Source: Litchfieldella xinjiangensis
Lineage (GTDB): Bacteria; Pseudomonadota; Gammaproteobacteria; Pseudomonadales; Halomonadaceae
Length of the DNA stretch: 64,000 nt
Direction of reading: 5' to 3'
Assembly (NCBI RefSeq): GCF_000759345.1
Contig: NZ_JPZL01000002.1
Coordinates: 744,001 to 808,000 of the forward strand
The position numbers were made by a program, and so were the translations under genes. The notes beneath the pieces were generated by a model. That model had not been told where the DNA came from. It worked only from the letters and a program-made list of their open reading frames with translations, and searched no databases. This document shows, piece after piece, positions 58,774-64,000 of the stretch. Position 1 is the first letter of the stretch. Each line of letters begins with the position of its first letter.

Positions 58774-59367
58774 ATGTCGGATGCCCCTGCCGTGGCCCCC
58801 CGCCAGGATCTACTGGTCTGGATCGATCTGGAGATGACCGGACTGGACCCGCAGCGAGAGCGAATCATCGAGGTGGCCACCCTGATCACCGACAGCGACC
58901 TCAATACGGTGGCGGAAGGGCCGGTGCTCGCCGTACACCAGCCCGATTCGCTGCTCGAGGCCATGGACGAATGGAATACTCGCACGCATGGCGCGTCGGG
59001 ACTGGTCGAACGTGTACGCCAGAGCCAGGTCGATACGGCCCAGGCCGAGCAACAGACGCTCGATTTCCTGAGAGCGTATGTGGCGCCGGGAACCTCGCCG
59101 ATGTGCGGCAATAGCGTGCATCAGGATCGCCGCTTCCTGGAGCGGGAAATGCCACAATTGCTGGAATTCTTTCACTATCGCAATCTGGACGTCTCGAGCG
59201 TTAAGGAACTGGCCAAGCGCTGGAACCCGGCCGCGCTCAAGGGCTTCCAGAAGCGTAACGTCCACCTGGCCATGGATGATATTCGCGAATCGATCGCCGA
59301 ACTGGCGCACTATCGCCAGACCTTCCTGCGCATGGAACCGCCGGTCCCGGACGAAGAAGAACAGTAG
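58774..59367 (+). CDS. orn: Oligoribonuclease
   Basis: A 197-residue DEDDh exonuclease degrading 2- to 5-mers of RNA, including pGpG from c-di-GMP breakdown. Exo I is [11 protein letters not shown], Exo [19 protein letters not shown] and Exo [18 protein letters not shown] precedes the ATG at 58774. It is convergent with queG, three bases apart. Confidence 0.97.
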   Translation: MSDAPAVAPRQDLLVWIDLEMTGLDPQRERIIEVATLITDSDLNTVAEGPVLAVHQPDSLLEAMDEWNTRTHGASGLVERVRQSQVDTAQAEQQTLDFLRAYVAPGTSPMCGNSVHQDRRFLEREMPQLLEFFHYRNLDVSSVKELAKRWNPAALKGFQKRNVHLAMDDIRESIAELAHYRQTFLRMEPPVPDEEEQ

Positions 59368-59370
59368 GGA

Positions 59371-60495
59371 TTACTGAACGGCGATCAGCGACACGCGACG
59401 CGTACGTTGACGGGCCAATGCCCAGCGCACGTGCTCGCGAACCAGATCGGAGGGATAGGCCAGGCGTGCCTGGAGAGCCGCTTCGACGGCTGCGCTCCAG
59501 GGCGCATTGCCCAGCCCCACGGCCAGGTTGCGCAGCCAGCGCTCGTAGCCGATACGGCGAATGGCACTCCCCTCGGTACGCTGCATGAACTCTTCTTCGC
59601 TCCAGGCAAAAAGGGTCAGCAGATCGGCGCGGTCGAGGTCGTGCCGGGGGGCGAAGTCAGGTTCCTGGCTTGCCCGGGTGAAACGGGTGAAGGGACACAC
59701 CAGCTGGCAGTCGTCGCAACCATAGACGCGGTTACCCATGGCCTCGCGGTACGCCTCAGGAATCGGACCGTGCAGCTCGATAGTCAGATAAGAGATGCAG
59801 CGTCGCGAGTCGACCACCTTGTCGTCAATGATGGCCCCGGTGGGGCAGGCGGTCTGGCAGGCCGTGCAACGCCCGCAATGTTCGCTTTCGAAGGGGGGAT
59901 CCACGGGCAGGGGCAGATCGGTATACAGCTCACCCAGAAAGAATAGCGAACCTGCTTGCGGGTGGAGCAGCATCGAATTCTTGCCGAACCAGCCCAGGCC
60001 AGCCTTCTGGGCCAGGGCGCGCTCCATCACAGGCGCCGAATCGACGAACGCACGATAGCCGAAACGACCGACGGTCTCCTCGATCTGGCGCGCCAGCTGT
60101 GCCAGACGTTTGCGAATCAACTTGTGGTAGTCGCGACCCAGCGCATAGCGCGATACGTACGCCTTGCCAGGCTGAGCCAGCAGACGCGTGGTTTCCACTT
60201 CGGCAGGAAGATAATCCATACGTACGCTGATCACCCGCAAAGTACCGGGAACCAGCATCTCAGGCCGGGTACGCTTGACGCCATGCTTGGCCATGAACCC
60301 CATTTCGCCGTGGTGACCTTCGTCCAGCCAGTGCTCCAGGTAGCGTTCGTGCGTGCTCAGGTCGGTATCCGTGATACCCACTTGCTGGAAGCCCAGTTCG
60401 CGGCCCCAGGTCTTGATATCGGCGGCCAGCGCGGTCAGGTTGACCGGGTCCGTGATCTGATCATTTTCCGATAAGGAAGAAGCGGGAGTCGCCAT
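59371..60495 (-). CDS. queG: Epoxyqueuosine reductase
   Basis: A 374-residue cobalamin-dependent iron-sulfur enzyme for the last step of queuosine synthesis. The ferredoxin-like clusters are CGRCTACQTACPTGAI and CDDCQLVCPF; YALGRDYHKLIRKRL and GWFGKNSMLL are diagnostic. The ATG at 60495 gives the usual length; an in-frame ATG at 60573 would add 26 residues. Neither has a strong ribosome site. Confidence 0.94.
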   Translation of the reverse strand: MATPASSLSENDQITDPVNLTALAADIKTWGRELGFQQVGITDTDLSTHERYLEHWLDEGHHGEMGFMAKHGVKRTRPEMLVPGTLRVISVRMDYLPAEVETTRLLAQPGKAYVSRYALGRDYHKLIRKRLAQLARQIEETVGRFGYRAFVDSAPVMERALAQKAGLGWFGKNSMLLHPQAGSLFFLGELYTDLPLPVDPPFESEHCGRCTACQTACPTGAIIDDKVVDSRRCISYLTIELHGPIPEAYREAMGNRVYGCDDCQLVCPFTRFTRASQEPDFAPRHDLDRADLLTLFAWSEEEFMQRTEGSAIRRIGYERWLRNLAVGLGNAPWSAAVEAALQARLAYPSDLVREHVRWALARQRTRRVSLIAVQ

Positions 60496-60626
60496 GCTGG
60501 AAGAACACTCGGGATCGGGGCCGCTCACGAAGGGGAGCCAAGGAAGCAAACGGTCTGCAGGGGTTTGGCCCATGCACGCGACACCCTACACTAGAAGCCA
60601 TCTCCTCGTCATATGAGTAGAAGCAG

Positions 60627-62120
60627 ATGAAACAGTCCCTTGGACGTCCGCTCTATCTTGCCGATCAGGTTCGCGAACTCGATCGACGCACAGTGGCTGC
60701 CGGAATGGATGGTTTCGCCTTGATGCAGCGCGCGGCGATGGCCGCCTACGATGTGTTACGGGCGCGCTGGCCTGGGGTGCGTCGCCTGAGCGTCTTGTGC
60801 GGCAGCGGTAATAACGGCGGCGACGGTTACGTGATGGCCGCCCTGGCCGTGTGCGACGGAATCGACGTCCAATTGATCGCTGTGAGCGACCCGGCCGGAC
60901 TCAAGGGCGAAGCGGCTCGGGCGCGGGACATGGCCGAGCAGGCCGGTGTGCGGATACGTCATTGGCATGCCGGCCTTACGCTCGATGGCGAGGTTGCCAT
61001 CGATGCGCTATTGGGCACGGGACTCAAGGGTGAGGTACGGGAGCCCTATGTCACCGCGATCGAGACGACCAATGCTAGCGGCAAGCCGGTCCTGGCCGTG
61101 GATATTCCGTCGGGGTTGGCGGCGGATACGGGCGCTTCACTGGGGCATACCGTCCGGGCCGACATCACGGTCACCTTCATCGCCGATAAGTTTGGACTGC
61201 ATACCGGCGCCGCCCCGGCACATGTCGGGGAGCATCGCCTGGAAACCCTGGGTGTGGAGGCGGGGGCGCACGCCGACCTGGTACCCGCAGCCTGGTTGAT
61301 GGTGGAAAGCAGAATCGCCGAGGCGCTCCCGCCGCGTCGCCGGGACAGTCACAAGGGCCACCAGGGGCATGTTCTGGTGCTCGGCGGTGCGCCGGGGTTC
61401 GGTGGGGCAGCTCTGCTGGCGAGCGAAGCGGCGGCTCGCCTGGGCGCAGGCAAGGTGAGCCTGGCCACGGCGCGCGAGCACGTCACGGCCAGCCTGGTGC
61501 GATGCCCCGAAGTCATGGTACATGGCGTCGATTCGCCCGGTGAGATTCAAGCGCTGCTGGCGGCAGCCGATGTCATTGTTATCGGTCCCGGCTTGAGCCA
61601 GGCTCCGTGGGGGCAGCGCATGCTACAAGCCGCCCTGAAGACTGCTGCAAGGTTGGTCGTCGATGCCGACGCCTTGAACCTTTTGGTGACCCGCTGGCCC
61701 GATCTGCGGCGTGATAATTGGATACTCACCCCGCATCCTGGCGAGGCGGCACGCCTGTTGAATATTGCAGGTAGCGAGGTGCAACGCGGCCGGCTGGCCG
61801 CTGTCACACAACTGCAGCATGAGCGGGGGGGTTGTGTCGTGCTCAAGGGGGCCGGTAGCCTGGTGGCCGGCCCGAATCGTGTCGGCGTGTGCCCTTTCGG
61901 CAATCCGGGGATGGCCAGCGGCGGCATGGGGGATGCGCTCAGCGGCATATTGGGCGCGTTACTGGCGCAGGGCCTACCTCTCGAGATTGCTGCCGAGGTC
62001 GGCATGCTGCTGCATGCCCAGGCGGCCGATGCCGCTGCCGAAGCACAGGGCGAGCGTGGTCTGCTCGCCAGCGATCTGGCATCCTATGCGCGTCGATTGG
62101 CCAACCCCATGGAATCATGA
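60627..62120 (+). CDS. nnr: Bifunctional NAD(P)H-hydrate epimerase/dehydratase
   Basis: A 497-residue metabolite-repair protein. The N-terminal YjeF epimerase domain has LCGSGNNGGDGYVMA. The C-terminal ADP-dependent (S)-NAD(P)H-hydrate dehydratase has VLGGAPGFGGAALLASEAA, LTPHPGEAARLL and the signature GNPGMASGGMGDALSGILGA. Its stop overlaps the tsaE start. Confidence 0.95.
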   Translation: MKQSLGRPLYLADQVRELDRRTVAAGMDGFALMQRAAMAAYDVLRARWPGVRRLSVLCGSGNNGGDGYVMAALAVCDGIDVQLIAVSDPAGLKGEAARARDMAEQAGVRIRHWHAGLTLDGEVAIDALLGTGLKGEVREPYVTAIETTNASGKPVLAVDIPSGLAADTGASLGHTVRADITVTFIADKFGLHTGAAPAHVGEHRLETLGVEAGAHADLVPAAWLMVESRIAEALPPRRRDSHKGHQGHVLVLGGAPGFGGAALLASEAAARLGAGKVSLATAREHVTASLVRCPEVMVHGVDSPGEIQALLAAADVIVIGPGLSQAPWGQRMLQAALKTAARLVVDADALNLLVTRWPDLRRDNWILTPHPGEAARLLNIAGSEVQRGRLAAVTQLQHERGGCVVLKGAGSLVAGPNRVGVCPFGNPGMASGGMGDALSGILGALLAQGLPLEIAAEVGMLLHAQAADAAAEAQGERGLLASDLASYARRLANPMES

Positions 62121-62623
62121 TGCAGGTCACACTCGAAGATGAAGCTGCCCAGGTGGCGTTCGGCGAAGCGTTGGGGCTGGCCCTGGCGGGGCGAGGCCAG
62201 GTTCACCTGCAAGGGGAACTGGGAGCCGGCAAGACCACGCTGACGCGCGGCGTGTTACGCGCCTACGGCCACCAAGGGGCGGTCAAGAGCCCGACCTACA
62301 CCCTGGTCGAACCCTATCGGTTCAATGACCGGGAAGTACACCATTTCGATCTCTATCGCCTGGCGGATCCCGAGGAACTCGAGTTCATCGGCGCGCGCGA
62401 CCTGCTCGACGACGATAGTTTGTGTCTGATCGAGTGGCCAAGTCGCGGTGAGGGCTGGTTGCCCGAGCCTGACCTGGCCGTGCAGCTGAGCGTAAGCGGC
62501 ATGGGGCGTACGGCCGAACTGCGAGCCATGACGGAGTATGGCCGCTCGGTACTGACACGATTGCAACGTGATTGGTCGCAAGCTCGCGACGAGTCCGATA
62601 CGGAAGACCCGACAAGACCATGA
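62117..62623 (+). CDS. tsaE: tRNA t6A biosynthesis ATPase TsaE
   Basis: A 168-residue P-loop protein needed with TsaB and TsaD for N6-threonylcarbamoyladenosine at A37. Walker A is GELGAGKTTLTRG; SPTYTLVEPY, HHFDLYRL and LIEWPSRGEGWLP are conserved. The ATG at 62117 overlaps the nnr stop and its own stop overlaps amiB. About 20 acidic residues are added at the C-terminus. Confidence 0.95.
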   Translation: MMQVTLEDEAAQVAFGEALGLALAGRGQVHLQGELGAGKTTLTRGVLRAYGHQGAVKSPTYTLVEPYRFNDREVHHFDLYRLADPEELEFIGARDLLDDDSLCLIEWPSRGEGWLPEPDLAVQLSVSGMGRTAELRAMTEYGRSVLTRLQRDWSQARDESDTEDPTRP

Positions 62624-64000
62624 GCGGTACGATCGAATTTCAACGAGACGCGCTGGCTTGGCGCGGCTCCCGACGCATCGGCGCCAAACGGTATCTCGCT
62701 GCGCTGCTTTGCAGTGCCTTTCTACTGGGTTTGCCACAGACGGGCAGGGCAGCCGACGTCGATAACATCCGGCTATGGGCAGCGCCGGATCACTCGCGCC
62801 TGGTCTTTGACCTCAGCTCACCGGCACGCGCCAACGTGTTTACCCTGGATAATCCCGACCGGCTGGTCATCGACCTCGATGACTCGCGCATCACCACCGA
62901 TCCGGCAGGTCTGAATCTCGATGGAAGCGCCATCAGCGGCGTGCGCACCGGGGTGCGTGACGGTAACGGCCTGCGCATCGTGCTCGACCTGGAGCGCCAT
63001 GTGCAGCCGCGCCACTTCACGCTGGATCCCAACGATCAGTACGGCCATCGTTTGGTGGTGGATCTCGAATACCCCGGCGAGAGCGCCGTCGAGGATCCAA
63101 TCGATCCTATCGAGGCGATGATTCGCGATCAGGAGATTGCCGCCGGCCGCGCGCGTGCCGAGGCGGAGGCCAGTGGCGCGGAACGTGGCGCCGATACGGT
63201 TAACGCCCAGCAACAGGCCCAGCCACACCCCAAGCGTGACATCATCATTGCCGTGGACGCAGGGCACGGCGGCGAGGACCCCGGTGCCATCGGTCCTGGC
63301 GGGACGCGTGAAAAGGATGTGGTGCTGGATATCAGTCGTCACTTGCAACGCTTGATCAACGATACCCAGGGCTTTCGCGCCGTCATGATTCGTGATGGCG
63401 ATTACTACGTGGGGCTGCGACAGCGCACACGAATCGCCCGCGAGCAGAAGGCCGACTTCTTCGTATCGATTCACGCCGATGCCTTCACGAGCCCTCGTCC
63501 ACAGGGCAGTTCGGTGTATGCCCTGTCACAGAGCGGGGCGACCTCTGAAGCGGCGCAATGGCTGGCCAATAGCGAAAACCGGGCCGACCTCATCGGCGGT
63601 GTGGATGGCAATCTATCCTTGAAGGACAAGGATGAGGTACTGCGCGGCGTGCTGATGGACCTGACCATGACCGCCACGCTCAACGATTCGCTCTCCATCG
63701 GTGGCCAGGTGCTGGATCAGTTGGGACGTGTGAATCGGCTCCATAAGTCGCGTGTCGAGCAGGCCGGATTCATGGTGCTCAAGTCACCGGATATACCGTC
63801 GTTGCTGATCGAGACCGGATTCATTTCCAATCCCGACGAGGAGCGCCGACTCAAGGACAGTAGCCATCAGCGAGGCTTGGCCCAGGCGGTGCACAGTGGC
63901 TTGATGGCGCATTTCGAGCGCAACCCGCCCCCGGCGAGCCTGCTGGCCTGGCAGCGTGACCAGCAACGCGGGGGTGGCCAGGACGAGTACCGCATTCAAC
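62620..64000 (+). CDS. amiB: N-acetylmuramoyl-L-alanine amidase AmiB (cut by window edge)
   Basis: The first 460 codons of a cell-division amidase that splits septal peptidoglycan. A signal/anchor segment (about 25-42) leads into an AMIN domain (about 45-150) and, after a linker, the zinc amidase: DAGHGGEDPGAIGPGG, FFVSIHADAF and LIETGFISNPDEE. The ATG at 62620 overlaps the tsaE stop. LysM repeats would be expected beyond base 64000. Confidence 0.95.
   Translation, partial: MSGTIEFQRDALAWRGSRRIGAKRYLAALLCSAFLLGLPQTGRAADVDNIRLWAAPDHSRLVFDLSSPARANVFTLDNPDRLVIDLDDSRITTDPAGLNLDGSAISGVRTGVRDGNGLRIVLDLERHVQPRHFTLDPNDQYGHRLVVDLEYPGESAVEDPIDPIEAMIRDQEIAAGRARAEAEASGAERGADTVNAQQQAQPHPKRDIIIAVDAGHGGEDPGAIGPGGTREKDVVLDISRHLQRLINDTQGFRAVMIRDGDYYVGLRQRTRIAREQKADFFVSIHADAFTSPRPQGSSVYALSQSGATSEAAQWLANSENRADLIGGVDGNLSLKDKDEVLRGVLMDLTMTATLNDSLSIGGQVLDQLGRVNRLHKSRVEQAGFMVLKSPDIPSLLIETGFISNPDEERRLKDSSHQRGLAQAVHSGLMAHFERNPPPASLLAWQRDQQRGGGQDEYRIQ

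Overview
The window looks like a chromosomal segment of a halophilic or marine gammaproteobacterium, most likely Halomonadaceae (Halomonas or a close relative). The basis is high-GC gammaproteobacterial codon use, the psd-rhdA-rsgA-orn-queG-nnr-tsaE-amiB order, the epmB/efp/epmA group, a GacA-box-driven CsrA-titrating RNA, and intergenic palindromes of a kind I associate with that family. The genus is inference; no rRNA is present.

Layout. 1-8.4 kb: dusA (cut by the left edge), a Csr/Rsm-type regulatory RNA, an alpha/beta hydrolase, a SugE/Gdx exporter, an FMN glutamate-synthase-like protein, and a beta-alanine catabolic pair (bauA, mmsA) with a divergent LysR regulator and a clear operator between them. 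8.5-22.1 kb: tRNA-Arg(CCT), then a visibly AT-richer block built around nitric oxide. It holds a perfect FNR/DNR box, a 36-residue membrane microprotein, a NorC with two haem domains, norB, norQ, norD, nnrS, a soluble CZB chemoreceptor and a PpyR-like membrane protein. It is followed by gdhA, a PAS-PAS-GGDEF-EAL protein and an L,D-transpeptidase. 22.2-30.8 kb: an amidase, cmoM-rsmC, greB, an exported TPR protein, a PhoD-type phosphatase and nudF-yqiB-cpdA. 31-38.8 kb: cysD and cysN separated by an 85-bp palindrome, an App1-type lipid phosphatase, an orphan HslV-like Ntn hydrolase, an erythromycin-esterase-like protein, and cmoAB. 38.9-49.4 kb: pgi, yqiA-parE-parC-serB, a PilZ/HD-GYP protein and a NaChBac-type sodium channel. 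49.5-54.5 kb: a leucine-rich leader peptide plus attenuator in front of leuA, then the EF-P beta-lysylation set. 54.5-64 kb: a triheme cytochrome c and the conserved psd-to-amiB cluster, with amiB cut by the right edge.

How the genes work together. All three enzymes of the tRNA cmo5U/mcmo5U branch are present (CmoA, CmoB, CmoM), as is EF-P with both of its lysylation enzymes. Both topoisomerase IV subunits are here. The NO reductase genes sit with proteins plausibly linked to c-di-GMP and chemotaxis. Regulation readable directly from the sequence includes transcription attenuation of leuA, anaerobic/NO control of nor, LysR control of beta-alanine use, and GacA-CsrA control through the sRNA. 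No phage, insertion sequence or CRISPR array was recognised.
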